The notes under the pieces are model-generated. The model saw only the letters and a list, made by a program, of their open reading frames with translations, searched no databases and was not told the DNA's origin. This document shows positions 16,398 through 26,833 of a stretch of 64,000 nucleotides of DNA, one piece after another. The position numbers and the translations under genes are program-made. The first letter of the stretch is position 1; the number at the start of each line of letters is the position of its first letter. Source of the stretch: Pseudomonas oryzihabitans (GTDB lineage Bacteria; Pseudomonadota; Gammaproteobacteria; Pseudomonadales; Pseudomonadaceae); assembly GCF_006384975.1 (NCBI RefSeq), contig NZ_CP021645.1:3686001-3750000 (forward strand). Direction: 5' to 3'.

Positions 16398-16437
16398 CGG
16401 CATCGGCGCGCCGCCATGGCCGCGATAGCACGTTCGC

Positions 16438-17598
16438 TTACTGCACCCGGCTATCGAGCTGCTGCAAAATCCGCCACGCCGCCTCGATCCGTGCCGGGAT
16501 GGGGTAGTTGCGGTTGGCCAGGATCACTACGCCGATCTGGCGTTCCGGGATGAACAGCGCATAGGCGCCGAAGCCGTTGGTGGAGCCGGTCTTGTTCAGC
16601 AGCCGTGCGCCGCTGGCAGGCAGCGGCGGGTGCTGCCACTCCACCGGTTGCGGTTCCAGAGCCATCGCCGGGGTGTTGCCGGCCAGCAGCTGGGTCTTGG
16701 CCAGCGGATAGGCATAGGCCTCCCAGCCCAATCCCTGGGTCATGGGACCGCTGCGGTAGTAGCCCTGCTGGGTGGTGGTGATCGCCTGGGCCAGGGATTT
16801 CGGCAGGCGCGTGGGATTGAGGTTGGCTTCGACGAAGCCGAGCAGATCGCTCGCGGTGGTCTTGATGCCGTAGGCCTCTTCGGCATAGACCCCAGGATTG
16901 ACCCGCAGTGGCTCGCCGTTCTTGCCGTGGCCCCAGGCGTAGTGCGCCTGTTCGGCCGTCGGCACCTGCAGATAGGTGTGGCTGAGGCCCAGGGGCGTCA
17001 GGAGGTGGCGCTGCAGCGCCGTGGCGAAGGGCTCGTCCAGACGCTGGGCGGCCAGGGCGCCGAACAGGCCGATGCTGGGATTGGAATAGAGGCGCCGGCT
17101 GCCGGCGGGGAAGGGCGGCTGGAAGGCGCGGTAGAAGGCCGTCGCCTGATCTTCCGTGGTGACGCTGTCGGGAAACTGCAGGAGTAGCCCGCCGGCGGTA
17201 TAGGTGGCCAGCTGCAGCAGACTGGCGCGGCCGATAGGACTGCCGGCCAGGGCAGGACGCACCTTGGCCGCCGACTCGTCCAGGCGCAGGTGGCCGGTGA
17301 CGGCGGCATAGGCGCCCAGGGTCGCGGTGTAGGTCTTGCTCAGGGAACCGATCTCGAACAGGGTGGCGGCGTCCACCGGCTGGCCGCTGCGGCGGTCGGC
17401 GGTACCGAAGTAGTAGAGCCGGCGCAGGCCTGGGGCGGTGATGCCTACCGCCAGGCCCGGGATGTCCTGCTCGGCCATGACCGTTTTGACGGCTGCCCGC
17501 ACCTCATCGTCGAGGCTGGGAGCGGCCTGGGCAAGGAGGGGCAGTCCCAGCCCGAGACAGAGGCCGAACGCGAGGTGACGGCGGGGGATACCTGACAT
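16438..17598 (-). CDS. ampC: Class C beta-lactamase (AmpC-like)
   Basis: This 386-residue protein has an N-terminal signal peptide (FGLCLGLGLPLLAQAA) and all three serine beta-lactamase motifs of class C: S-x-x-K as SLSK (about 84-87 in EIGSLSKTYTA), Y-x-N as YSN in RRLYSNPSIG, and KTG in LLNKTGSTNGFGAY. Length and the FIPERQIGVVILANRNYP end fit chromosomal AmpC enzymes of the periplasm, which hydrolyse cephalosporins. No ampR gene adjoins it; the divergent neighbour is a sugar mutarotase, so AmpR-type local induction is not evident here. Confidence 0.9.
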   Translation of the reverse strand: MSGIPRRHLAFGLCLGLGLPLLAQAAPSLDDEVRAAVKTVMAEQDIPGLAVGITAPGLRRLYYFGTADRRSGQPVDAATLFEIGSLSKTYTATLGAYAAVTGHLRLDESAAKVRPALAGSPIGRASLLQLATYTAGGLLLQFPDSVTTEDQATAFYRAFQPPFPAGSRRLYSNPSIGLFGALAAQRLDEPFATALQRHLLTPLGLSHTYLQVPTAEQAHYAWGHGKNGEPLRVNPGVYAEEAYGIKTTASDLLGFVEANLNPTRLPKSLAQAITTTQQGYYRSGPMTQGLGWEAYAYPLAKTQLLAGNTPAMALEPQPVEWQHPPLPASGARLLNKTGSTNGFGAYALFIPERQIGVVILANRNYPIPARIEAAWRILQQLDSRVQ

Positions 17599-17768
17599 GG
17601 CCGGTCAATTCCTGAGCATAGGGGCTGGCAGTCTAGCCGAGCCTTGTCCGCTGGACCTGAGAACCGGACGACGCTGTGAGACTTTGCCGTCGCTGCGGTC
17701 TATGCCTGGCTGGAGCCCGGTCATGGACTGGACTACAGTCGCCTCTCACCTTTTCCAGGAGTCATCCT

Positions 17769-18671
17769 ATGTCCGCTGCCCCCCTCGTCGAACAGATCCA
17801 ACTGGGCAAACTGCCCGTCTGGCGCATCCGCGTCGGCCAGGCCGAAGCCCTGGTGGCCTGCCAGGGCGCCCACGTCCTGCGCTATGGCTTCGACGGCGAG
17901 CCGGACATCGTCTGGGGCAATCCGGAAGCCGTGTTCGAGCCCGGTACCCCGATCCGCGGCGGTATCCCGATCTGCTGGCCCTGGTTCGGCGACCTGCTGA
18001 AGAATCCGGCCGAGGTCCAGGCCATGTGCACCACCACGGCGGACGCCCCGGCCCATGGCCTGGCGCGTCAGGTGGCCTGGCAGGCCGGGGGCGTCGAGGT
18101 GGACACGGACCGCGTGCGCCTGGACTTCCACCACCGCACCTCCGCCGAGACCACCCCCGGTTGGCCCCATGCCACCGAATTGACCCTGAGCCTGAGCGTC
18201 GGCGAGCGCCTGGAGCTGACCCTGAGCGTGAGCAACCTGGAAGATCACCCGTTGGTGCTGAGCCAGGCGCTGCACACCTATTTCGCCGTGAGCGACGTGC
18301 GCGAGGTGGGCATCGAAGGCCTGGCCAACGCCGACTACTACGACTGCCTGGACGGCTGGACCCGCAAGCGGCAGAACGGCGAGCCGACCATCACCGCCGA
18401 GACCGACCGAGTCTATGTCGGCCTGCCAGCACGCCTGGCGATCCGTGATGCCCAGTGGCAGCGTCGGCTGTTCGTCGAGACCCGCAATAGCCATTCGGCG
18501 GTGCTGTGGAATCCCTGGATCGACAAGGCGGCGCGCCTCAGCCAGTTCGCCAACGACGCCTGGCCCGGCATGCTGTGCATCGAGACCGCGCGGGTGATGG
18601 ACGATGTCTTGACCGTGGCGCCGGGGGCCACGGCGGAGATGGCGGTGAGCCTGTGGCGCGAGGCGCTGTAG
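17769..18671 (+). CDS. D-hexose-6-phosphate mutarotase (YeaD family)
   Basis: This 300-residue aldose-1-epimerase-fold enzyme matches YeaD-like glucose-6-phosphate epimerases. It has GGIPICWPWFGD, the catalytic His region APAHGLARQVAW, LHTYFAVSDVREVGIEGL and the late MLCIETARVMDD with the catalytic Glu. It interconverts alpha and beta anomers of hexose 6-phosphates in the cytoplasm. CCAGGAG lies just before the ATG at 17769; an earlier frame from 17676 is not family-like. It is monocistronic, followed by a repeat array. Confidence 0.88.
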   Translation: MSAAPLVEQIQLGKLPVWRIRVGQAEALVACQGAHVLRYGFDGEPDIVWGNPEAVFEPGTPIRGGIPICWPWFGDLLKNPAEVQAMCTTTADAPAHGLARQVAWQAGGVEVDTDRVRLDFHHRTSAETTPGWPHATELTLSLSVGERLELTLSVSNLEDHPLVLSQALHTYFAVSDVREVGIEGLANADYYDCLDGWTRKRQNGEPTITAETDRVYVGLPARLAIRDAQWQRRLFVETRNSHSAVLWNPWIDKAARLSQFANDAWPGMLCIETARVMDDVLTVAPGATAEMAVSLWREAL

Positions 18672-18694
18672 GGGCTGGTTAGGCGCTAGGGGTT

Positions 18695-19039
18695 GCCCTC
18701 ACCCCGGCCCTCTCCCTGAGGGAGAGGGGGCGCTCAGAAGGAGTTTGGTGCGAAGGGCTTGGGGCTGTCAGGCTTCAAGCGCACCCTCACCCCGGCCCTC
18801 TCCCTGAGGGAGAGGGGGCACTCAGATGGACTTCGGCGCTATGGGTTGGGGCTGTCAGGCTTCAAGCGCACCCTCACCCTGGCCCTCTCCCAGAGGGAGA
18901 GGGGATGCTCCGATAGGCTTTGGCGTGCTGGGTGTTAGCGCGTGCGCACGGCTCACGCCTGGCTTGGCAGGGTCACTGCCTTGCTGCGGCGTCTACCCAA
19001 GCGCCCCCTCTCCCCCTGGGAGAGGGCCGGGGTGAGGGA
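18695..19039. repeat. Tandem and inverted GC-rich intergenic repeat array
   Basis: Three direct copies start near 18696, 18784 and 18871 (period 87-88 bp). Each contains CCCTCACCCCGGCCCTCTCC followed by its self-complementary GGGAGAGGG. The spacers also recur (GGGGCTGTCAGGCTTCAAGC twice). A fourth copy lies inverted at about 19002-19038. Each unit can fold as a hairpin, so the block may work as a transcript end for the convergent mutarotase and asparaginase genes. It fills the 390-bp gap, which holds no gene. Confidence 0.8.
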
Positions 19040-19061
19040 GCAGCCGGCACCTAGCCGACGA

Positions 19062-20045
19062 TCACAGCTCCTCGCACAGATTACGCCCGACCCACTCGGC
19101 TGCCGCAGCCCGGTCCAGACCGGCGCCGAGCAGGGCGTGCAGCTTGCCCAGGGCAGCCTCACGAGTCATGCCACGACCGGAGATGACCCCCGCATCGGCC
19201 AGGCCGCTGCCGGCGGCATAGGTACCCAGTTCCACCGTACCCCGGGCACCTTGGCTGACCGCGACCACCAGGGTACCCGCGTCGCGCAGCTCGGCCAGGG
19301 CGGCAAGGAAGTCGGCGTCATCCGCCGGCCCCGTGCCGCTGCCGTAGCACTCCAGCACCAAGCCGTGCAGTCCGCTACCGGCCAGGCCGCGCAGGGTCGT
19401 GCCGTCTACCCCCGGAAACAGTGGCAGTACCGCGACGCGCACCGGTTGGCGCGGCTGGTCGAATCCCAGCGCTGCAGGCGACGCGACCAGGGGCTCGCCA
19501 CTGCGCGGCCGTGCGCTTTCCACGAAGGCTTTCCAGCCGCTGCTGGCCTGCTTGGTGCAGCGCGCGGCGGGCAGGCGCTCGCCATGGAACTGCACCTGCA
19601 CGCCCGGCGCTAGACCGCTGGCGAAGGCGGCGAAGCTATCGGCCAGGTTGCCGTCGGCGTCGCTGTCCGGCACGCCGGCCGGCAGCATGGAGCCAGTGAG
19701 CAGCACCGGAATGCGCAGTCCCAGCAGGCGGAAGGCCAGGGCGGCGGCGCTGTAGGCCAGGGTGTCGGTGCCGTGCAGCACCAGCACGCCGCGGCAGGCC
19801 GGATCGGCGGCGGCAGCGAGGATGGCCTGGGCCATGCGCTCCCAGGCGGCGGGATTCATGTTGGCGCTGTCGATCAACGGCAGCAGCTCCTGCAGCTGCC
19901 AGGCCGGCGTGCCCAGTTCCGGGCGACTCGCCAGCAGGGCATGGATGCGGGCCTCGAAACCGGCGGCGGGGGCCAGGCCGGCGGCGGTCTGTTGCATGCC
20001 GATGGTGCCGCCGGTGTAGAGGATGTGCAGGTAGGGAGCGCTCAT
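19062..20045 (-). CDS. ansA: L-asparaginase, cytoplasmic type
   Basis: This 327-residue protein has the asparaginase fold with both active-site threonines: ILYTGGTIGM near residue 12 and LVLHGTDTLAYSA near residue 90. It lacks a signal peptide, which favours the cytoplasmic (type I-like) enzyme that hydrolyses asparagine to aspartate and ammonia. Aspartase is encoded 4 kb away, so the region can route asparagine to fumarate. The C-terminal GMTREAALGKLHALLGAGL fits the family end. Confidence 0.87.
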   Translation of the reverse strand: MSAPYLHILYTGGTIGMQQTAAGLAPAAGFEARIHALLASRPELGTPAWQLQELLPLIDSANMNPAAWERMAQAILAAAADPACRGVLVLHGTDTLAYSAAALAFRLLGLRIPVLLTGSMLPAGVPDSDADGNLADSFAAFASGLAPGVQVQFHGERLPAARCTKQASSGWKAFVESARPRSGEPLVASPAALGFDQPRQPVRVAVLPLFPGVDGTTLRGLAGSGLHGLVLECYGSGTGPADDADFLAALAELRDAGTLVVAVSQGARGTVELGTYAAGSGLADAGVISGRGMTREAALGKLHALLGAGLDRAAAAEWVGRNLCEEL

Positions 20046-20102
20046 GGGAATTCCTGGAGATCTGGCCGTGCAGGATTATCGCGGGGTCGTGGTTCGGGGG
20101 TT

Positions 20103-20180
20103 GTTGGGCTTCGGCGGTGGAGCCGCCTCAACCCAACCTACGGCAGTGCGTAGGTTGGGTTGAGCGCAGCGAAGCCCAAC
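20103..20180. repeat. Dispersed palindromic repeat, copy B
   Basis: Same family as copy A but with the two halves in opposite order: GTTGGGCTTCGG... to CAACCCAACCTAC, then GTAGGTTGGGTTGAGCGCAG... to GAAGCCCAAC. It lies between the alanine symporter 3' end and the asparaginase start. Confidence 0.8.
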
Positions 20181-20196
20181 GTCAGCGCGGACTCGC

Positions 20197-21651
20197 TCAG
20201 TGCGCCTGGCGCGGCTGTGCGGCGCGGGCTTCGGCGACGGTGTCTTCCAGGCGATCCGGCGACGGCCAGGCCTGGCGATCCAGGTCCAAGTCGCGGAACT
20301 GCTCGGCGTCGAACACCGGCTGGTCGACACCGGCGCGGCGCTGGGCGTCGTAGTCGTTGAGCACGCGCATGCCGACCTTGATCAGCAGAGCCAGGGCGAT
20401 CAGGTTGACGAAGGCCAGGCAGGTCATGGTGATGTCGGCGAAGGCGAACACCGTGGTCAGGTTCTGCATCGAGCCCCAGCAGATCAGCACCAGCACCAGG
20501 CCGCGATAGCCGAGCAGCACGGCCTTGCCGCGGCCGAGCAGGTAGCGCAGGCCGTTCTCGCCCAGGTAGATGTTGTAGAGGATGCAGGTGAAGACGAACA
20601 GCGACAGGGCGACGCTGATGAAGATGCGGCCCCAGTCACCGACCACCGCGGCCAGGGAGTTCTGCGTCAGGACGATGCCGTCGCCTTCGAAACCCGGGGT
20701 GTAGAAACCCGACAGCAGGATCAGCAGGGCGGTACAGGTGCAGATGACGAAGGTATCGAGGAAGACACTGAAGGCCTGCACCACGCCCTGGGCAGCCGGG
20801 TGCTTGACCGCGGCCACGGCGGCGACGTTGGGCGCCGCGCCCAGACCGGCTTCGTTGGCGAAGACGCCACGCTTGACGCCCATGGTGATGGCGGCGCCGA
20901 GCAGGCCGGCGAAGGCCGGCTCCAGGCCGAAGGCGCTCTTGACGATGGTCAGCAGGGTGCCGGGCACCAGGTCGATCTGGGTGACGATCACATAGAGGGT
21001 GACGGCGATGTAGGCCAGGGTCTTGATCGGCACCAGGATGTCGGAGACCGCGGCGATGCGCTTGATGCCGCCGATGAACACCAGGCCCAGCAGCACGGCG
21101 AGGGCGATCCCGGTGTACTGCACCGGCAGGCCGAAGGCGTTCTCCAGCGAATGGGTCACGGTGAAGGATTGCAAGCCGACGAAGGCGAAGCCGTAGGTCA
21201 CCAGCAACAAGCCCGAGAAGATCAGCGCCATCCAGCGCTTGTTGAGGCCGTGCTGGATGTAGTACGCCGGACCACCCACATAGAGGCCGTCGCCGTCGGC
21301 GCGCTTGTAGACCTGCGCCAGGGTGCACTCGAAGAAGCTGCTGGCCATGCCGACCAGGGCAGTCACCCACATCCAGAACACCGCGCCGGGGCCACCCAGG
21401 GTCACGGCCAGGCCCACGCCGGCGATGTTGCCGGCACCCACGCGGCCAGCCAGGCTGAGCATCAGCGCCTGGAAGGAGCTCAGGCCGTCACCGCTGTTGC
21501 GCAGGGATTCCTTGAACACGGTGAACATGTGCCGGAAATGGCGGACCTGCACGAACCGCGAGCGCAGGGTGAAATAGCTGCCCAGGCCGACGATCAGCAC
21601 GATGAGCACATGGCCGGACAGGAAGTCGTTGAGCATTTCTAGGTAGTGCAT
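20197..21651 (-). CDS. Sodium:alanine/glycine symporter (AGCS family)
   Basis: This 484-residue protein has about ten membrane helices and the AGCS hallmarks: GLGSYFTLRSRFVQVRHF near the N-terminus, LAGRVGAGNIAGVGLAVTLGGPGA with the Na site, and KRGVFANEAGLGAAPN. It takes up alanine or glycine with sodium across the inner membrane. The last 50 residues form a charged cytoplasmic tail. Its upstream region contains several nested inverted repeats shared with the divergent XRE regulator gene, its likely controller. Confidence 0.9.
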   Translation of the reverse strand: MHYLEMLNDFLSGHVLIVLIVGLGSYFTLRSRFVQVRHFRHMFTVFKESLRNSGDGLSSFQALMLSLAGRVGAGNIAGVGLAVTLGGPGAVFWMWVTALVGMASSFFECTLAQVYKRADGDGLYVGGPAYYIQHGLNKRWMALIFSGLLLVTYGFAFVGLQSFTVTHSLENAFGLPVQYTGIALAVLLGLVFIGGIKRIAAVSDILVPIKTLAYIAVTLYVIVTQIDLVPGTLLTIVKSAFGLEPAFAGLLGAAITMGVKRGVFANEAGLGAAPNVAAVAAVKHPAAQGVVQAFSVFLDTFVICTCTALLILLSGFYTPGFEGDGIVLTQNSLAAVVGDWGRIFISVALSLFVFTCILYNIYLGENGLRYLLGRGKAVLLGYRGLVLVLICWGSMQNLTTVFAFADITMTCLAFVNLIALALLIKVGMRVLNDYDAQRRAGVDQPVFDAEQFRDLDLDRQAWPSPDRLEDTVAEARAAQPRQAH

Positions 21652-21714
21652 GGAGAATCCTCGAGCATGCTAGTGATGCCCCAAGGCCGGCTCGCACGCC
21701 GTGGGGCTATTATT

Positions 21715-21838
21715 GTGGGATAGCCATGCCAGAACCGCTTCCCGTCATGGGGATATGACCGGAATGGGCTCTGGCATGGATCGGTCCGCGCGGATCGGGC
21801 AGTGAATCGGACCGGGCGTCTAGGTTCGGCTATCCCAC
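21715..21838. promoter_or_regulatory. Nested inverted repeats between AGCS and XRE genes
   Basis: Outer perfect dyad GTGGGATAGCC (21715-21725) / GGCTATCCCAC (21828-21838); middle perfect dyad CCATGCCAGA (21724-21733) / TCTGGCATGG (21770-21779); inner GTCAT/ATGAC (21744-21759); and CGGTCC/GGACCG at 21782-21815. All lie in the 272-bp divergent gap. They could be multiple operators for the XRE protein, one large cruciform, or a remnant of a mobile repeat. Confidence 0.45.
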
Positions 21839-21923
21839 CGGCGTGGACAATTCCGCGCCTCGCTTCAAAATGGCGCGACTTGATGCTAGTTTTCCGGCCG
21901 TCTGTCAAGTTCGGGCAGGGTTC

Positions 21924-22712
21924 ATGAGCGATTTTTCCGCCAATCTGCAACTGCTCTGCCGGCATCACCGCTCGATTGCCGCCGTCTGTCGCGCCGTGGG
22001 CATCAATCGCGCCCAGTTCAATCGCTACCTCAATGGCCAGAGCCGTCCGTCGCCCTACAACCTCCAGCGGCTGGCCGATTTCTTCGCCTTGCCGGCGGCC
22101 GAACTGCACCTGCCGCATCGCCAGTTCGCGGCCCGGCTGGGCGAGCCGGCTGGCGTCGAATCCGGTTGGGCCGGGCAGACCCTGGCGCTGCTGGCGAGTC
22201 GCCAGGAAGGCCTGGCGCGCTACCAGGGCTACTACCATGAGTACTATCCGTCGCTGTCCACGCCGGGGGTGGTGCTCTGTGGCCTGGTGCGGCTGTTCGA
22301 AGAGGACGGGGTCTTTCGCTACGTGCGCTTCGAGCGCCTGCGCCGGCAGGGCGAGGCCACCAGCCAGGCGCGCTTTCGCTACCTGGGCCTGGCCATGAGC
22401 CTGGAAAGCCGGCTGTTCTTCACCGACTACGAGTCCTTGACCGGCAACGAGCTGTCGCAAACGGTCCTGCTGCCCAGCGCGCGCAACCGCATCGACCGCC
22501 TCAATGGCCTCAAACTGGGCGTCAGCGCTTCCGACCGGCGCGAGCCGGCCTGTACCCGCGTGGTCTGGGAGTATCTCGGTACCCGCCCGCGCCGCGGGGA
22601 GGCCTATGGCCGCATCGGCCTCTACGACTGGCGGGACCCCAGGCTGGACGACGATCTGCGCCAACGCCTGGCCAGCGCGATGCTCGTCGACCGGGTCTAT
22701 CGCCTGGGTTAG
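21924..22712 (+). CDS. XRE-type helix-turn-helix regulator
   Basis: This 262-residue protein starts at MSDFSANLQLLCRHH (ATG preceded by GCAGGG); a frame beginning at 21843 is longer without similarity. The N-terminal 70 residues form a lambda-repressor-like HTH (SIAAVCRAVGINRAQFNRYLNGQSRPSPYNLQRLADFF). The C-terminal 180 residues are an unrecognised ligand or oligomerisation domain (YYHEYYPSLSTPGVVLCGLVRLFE). It is divergent from the alanine symporter, and its stop overlaps the convergent GGDEF gene by 4 bp. Confidence 0.8.
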   Translation: MSDFSANLQLLCRHHRSIAAVCRAVGINRAQFNRYLNGQSRPSPYNLQRLADFFALPAAELHLPHRQFAARLGEPAGVESGWAGQTLALLASRQEGLARYQGYYHEYYPSLSTPGVVLCGLVRLFEEDGVFRYVRFERLRRQGEATSQARFRYLGLAMSLESRLFFTDYESLTGNELSQTVLLPSARNRIDRLNGLKLGVSASDRREPACTRVVWEYLGTRPRRGEAYGRIGLYDWRDPRLDDDLRQRLASAMLVDRVYRLG

Positions 22713-23917
22713 GAGATCCCCGCGGGGAGCGCCAGCTCCTCATCGCAGCGCTCCAGCCGCGCCTGATCGCGGCCGGCTTGCTTGGCCCAGTAGAGCTGGC
22801 GATCGGCGGCCTCGATGAAGGCTTCGACGCTGGTGTGATGAGGCCCAGCGCAGGCGCCGCCGATGCTGACGGTGACCCGTCGTCCGGCCCCGGTATTGCC
22901 CGGGTGGGGAATCTCCAGTTGGCGCACCGCGTCGAGCAGCCGCTGGATGATCTGGTCGAGGTCTTCATCCGCGGTCGGGTTATAGAGGACGGCGAATTCT
23001 TCACCGCCATAGCGCGCCAGGCAATCACCGGTGCGCAACTGTCCGGCGAGGGCGGCGGCGACCCTCCTCAGGCAACGGTCGCCGGCCGGATGCCCGTAGC
23101 GGTCGTTGAAGGCCTTGAAGTGGTCGACATCGATCATCAACAGCAGCAGTGACTGGCGGTGCCGACGCGGCAGCGCCGTGGCGAGTACCTGCATCAGCGC
23201 CCGGCGGTTGGCCACGCCGGTCAAGGGATCGGTCGCGGATTGCTGTTCCAGGATGCGATTGGTGGCCGCCAGCTCCTCGTTGTGCAAGCGGTCGCGTAGT
23301 ACCAGCAGATAGCCCCGTCGCTGCGCCCGCTCCATCCAGAAATTCGCCAGCAGGGTGAAGAGGGTGGTGGCCAGGGCCAGGGTGAATACCAGGGAGGCTT
23401 CCAGGACCGGCAGGGCGTGGATATGGATCGCCAGACCGATGGCCAGCAGGGCGATGGCGCTGTGTACCGCAGCCTGGCGCAATGGCGGTGCGATGCAACT
23501 ATTGGTGTAGAGGATCAGCAGCGGCAGGATCGCCAGCCAGAGGGCGCGATGGGCGGCATCGCTGGCGTCGACCTGCAGCAGGGGCGGGCCGTAGGCCAGC
23601 ACGCTGGGCAGGATACCCAGCCACTCGCGTAGGGGATGCTCCGCCGGCAGCACGCGCAAGGTGAGCAAGACGCCGCTCCCGCCCAGTACCACCAGGAGGC
23701 TGTGGATGGTGACGGCCCAGAAGGTGTCCGTCAGCAGAATCCAGTCCCAGATCGAAAAGCAAGCGTAGGCCAGGATGGCCACTGTCAGGCTGATGCGTAG
23801 ATGACGGCGCCGTGACCAGGCGATGTCGTGCTGATAGTGCTGTTCCAGCTCGGGCTCGAAGCGCAGGGCCCAGAAAGGTTGCTCCAGCGCTCGGGCGAGA
23901 GTGAGATTGAGAGGCAT
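22709..23917 (-). CDS. Diguanylate cyclase with MASE-like membrane sensor
   Basis: This 402-residue protein has an N-terminal half with about six hydrophobic helices (membrane sensor, unassigned MASE type), a short coiled coil, and a C-terminal GGDEF domain (about 235-390). The active-site motif is RYGGEEFAVLY, and the inhibitory RxxD site is present as RTGD five residues before it. DPLTGVANRR and MIDVDHFKAFNDRYGHPAGD bind metal and GTP. It should make cyclic-di-GMP in response to an unknown signal and be product-inhibited. Confidence 0.9.
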   Translation of the reverse strand: MPLNLTLARALEQPFWALRFEPELEQHYQHDIAWSRRRHLRISLTVAILAYACFSIWDWILLTDTFWAVTIHSLLVVLGGSGVLLTLRVLPAEHPLREWLGILPSVLAYGPPLLQVDASDAAHRALWLAILPLLILYTNSCIAPPLRQAAVHSAIALLAIGLAIHIHALPVLEASLVFTLALATTLFTLLANFWMERAQRRGYLLVLRDRLHNEELAATNRILEQQSATDPLTGVANRRALMQVLATALPRRHRQSLLLLMIDVDHFKAFNDRYGHPAGDRCLRRVAAALAGQLRTGDCLARYGGEEFAVLYNPTADEDLDQIIQRLLDAVRQLEIPHPGNTGAGRRVTVSIGGACAGPHHTSVEAFIEAADRQLYWAKQAGRDQARLERCDEELALPAGIS

Positions 23918-24233
23918 CGGCCGTACCTGGCAGAGGGATCTGGTTGGATCTCTTAAGCAGGGTCAGTCCCTTGGCGCCCGCGTTGGTTCCTGGCCAGGGT
24001 GAAGAAGGCGCCGAATGGTAGCCATTGGCTACCATTCGGTCTGTTTTGGGTGCTGTGGTCCTCAACCGCCAGCTTTGATCCGGCTCCAGGCCTGCTTTGG
24101 AAACCTTCGGCGGTCTGCAACGCTCAGGACATGCTAGGGGGCTCAGGTGGCCGGCAGCCGAACCAGCGCCTGCAAGGATTCACCGGGGTGGCAGCCTTTC
24201 GGTCGAGTAGGCTACTGCCCCTGAGCATTGCCG
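23918..24233. other. Intergenic region with perfect hairpin
   Basis: This 316-bp gap between two minus-strand genes holds one striking element: CCGAATGGTAGCC (24011-24023), ATT, GGCTACCATTCGG (24027-24039), a perfect 13-bp stem followed on the plus strand by TCTGTTTT. On the minus strand it lies 195 bp past the aspartase stop and could end that transcript. The remaining sequence shows no gene I can support. Confidence 0.5.
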
Positions 24234-25667
<1,434 letters not shown>

Positions 25668-25821
25668 GATGGCCTTGGGCTTCGATCAAGCGGCGAGCGC
25701 CGCGATGGCTTAGAATCTAGGCCTCTCAGCCGATCCCGGCCAATGCCGTTCCGCCAAGGCTCATGCCGGATCGGCATAACTCCCGGTGTGACCTCGCGCA
25801 AGTCGACGACGTATAGGTGCC

Positions 25822-26727
25822 ATGAACATCGAATTCAAATGGCTGGAAGACTTCATCGCCCTGGCCGCCACCCACAGCTTTTCCCAGGCCGCCGAAAAGC
25901 GCTTCGTCACCCAGCCCGCCTTCAGCCGCCGCATCCGCGCGCTGGAGGAAAGCGTCGGCCTGACCCTGGTGGACAGATCCCATACGCCGGTCAGCCTCAC
26001 CGAAGCCGGTCAGCTGTTTCTGGTCACGGCGCGCAGCGTGGTGGAGCAGCTGGGCGAGACGGTACGCCACCTGCACCACCTCGAAGGCGGGCAGGGCGAG
26101 GTGCTGCAATTCGCCGCCGCCCATTCCCTGGCGCTGGGCTTCTTTCCGCAGTGGATCGCCGGTCTGCGCGGCCAGGGCCTGGCGCTGGCCAGCCGCCTGG
26201 TGGCGACCAACGTCGGCGACGCCATCCACGCCCTGCGCGACGGCGCCTGCGACCTGATGTTGGCCTTCCATGATCCCGATGCCGCCCTGCAGATGGATCC
26301 GGAGCTGTTCCCCTCGCTGCACCTGGCGCACACCGCCATGCTGCCGGTCTGCGCCACCGATGGCGAAGGCCGGCCGCTGTTCCAGCTCGACGGGCAGAGC
26401 AGCGTGCCGCTGCTGGCCTACAGCGCCGGTGCCTTTCTCGGTCGCTCGGTGAATCTGCTCTTGCGCCAGCGCAAGTTGCGCGCCGTGACCCTCTACGAAA
26501 CCGCCATGGCCGACAGCCTCAAGACCATGGCGCTGCAGGGCCTGGGCGTGGCCTGGGTGCCGCAGCTGTCGGTGGCGGCGGAACTGGCCCGTGGCGAGCT
26601 GGCGATCTGTGGCGATGCCGCCTGGCAGGTCAGCCTGGAGATCCGCCTCTATCGCTGTGCCCTGTTGCGCAAGCGACTGGTGCAGCAGGTCTGGCGGCAT
26701 CTGGAGACGCAAAGCCACAGCGGCTGA
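25822..26727 (+). CDS. LysR-family regulator divergent from aspA
   Basis: This 301-residue LysR protein has an N-terminal HTH (WLEDFIALAATHSFSQAAEKRFVTQPAFSRRIRALEESVGLTLVDRS region, residues 7-55) and a C-terminal periplasmic-binding-like effector domain. The N-terminus resembles the YjiE/HypT branch. It is divergent from aspA with a 154-bp gap, and the hydroxyproline operon starts 106 bp downstream on the same strand, so it could control either. Neighbourhood in Pseudomonas favours aspA. Confidence 0.87.
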   Translation: MNIEFKWLEDFIALAATHSFSQAAEKRFVTQPAFSRRIRALEESVGLTLVDRSHTPVSLTEAGQLFLVTARSVVEQLGETVRHLHHLEGGQGEVLQFAAAHSLALGFFPQWIAGLRGQGLALASRLVATNVGDAIHALRDGACDLMLAFHDPDAALQMDPELFPSLHLAHTAMLPVCATDGEGRPLFQLDGQSSVPLLAYSAGAFLGRSVNLLLRQRKLRAVTLYETAMADSLKTMALQGLGVAWVPQLSVAAELARGELAICGDAAWQVSLEIRLYRCALLRKRLVQQVWRHLETQSHSG

Positions 26728-26833
26728 TCGGCGGTATTGAATTATGCTGATTTCGGCATTTCGATAGCCGACGTCCTGCAAGCCTTTTGCCGTCATCTGC
26801 GCGACACTGGAGCCTCTCTCACGGAGGTCAGCC

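Noticed and set aside
18695..18910. Regular repeats resembling a CRISPR array
   Set aside because: The repeats are self-complementary, the spacers are also repeated, only three units exist and no cas gene is near.
20200..21642. 480-codon open frame on the plus strand
   Set aside because: It lies exactly antisense to the alanine symporter, is rich in Gln/His/Asp/Gly and has no domain pattern. High GC content leaves such frames open by chance.
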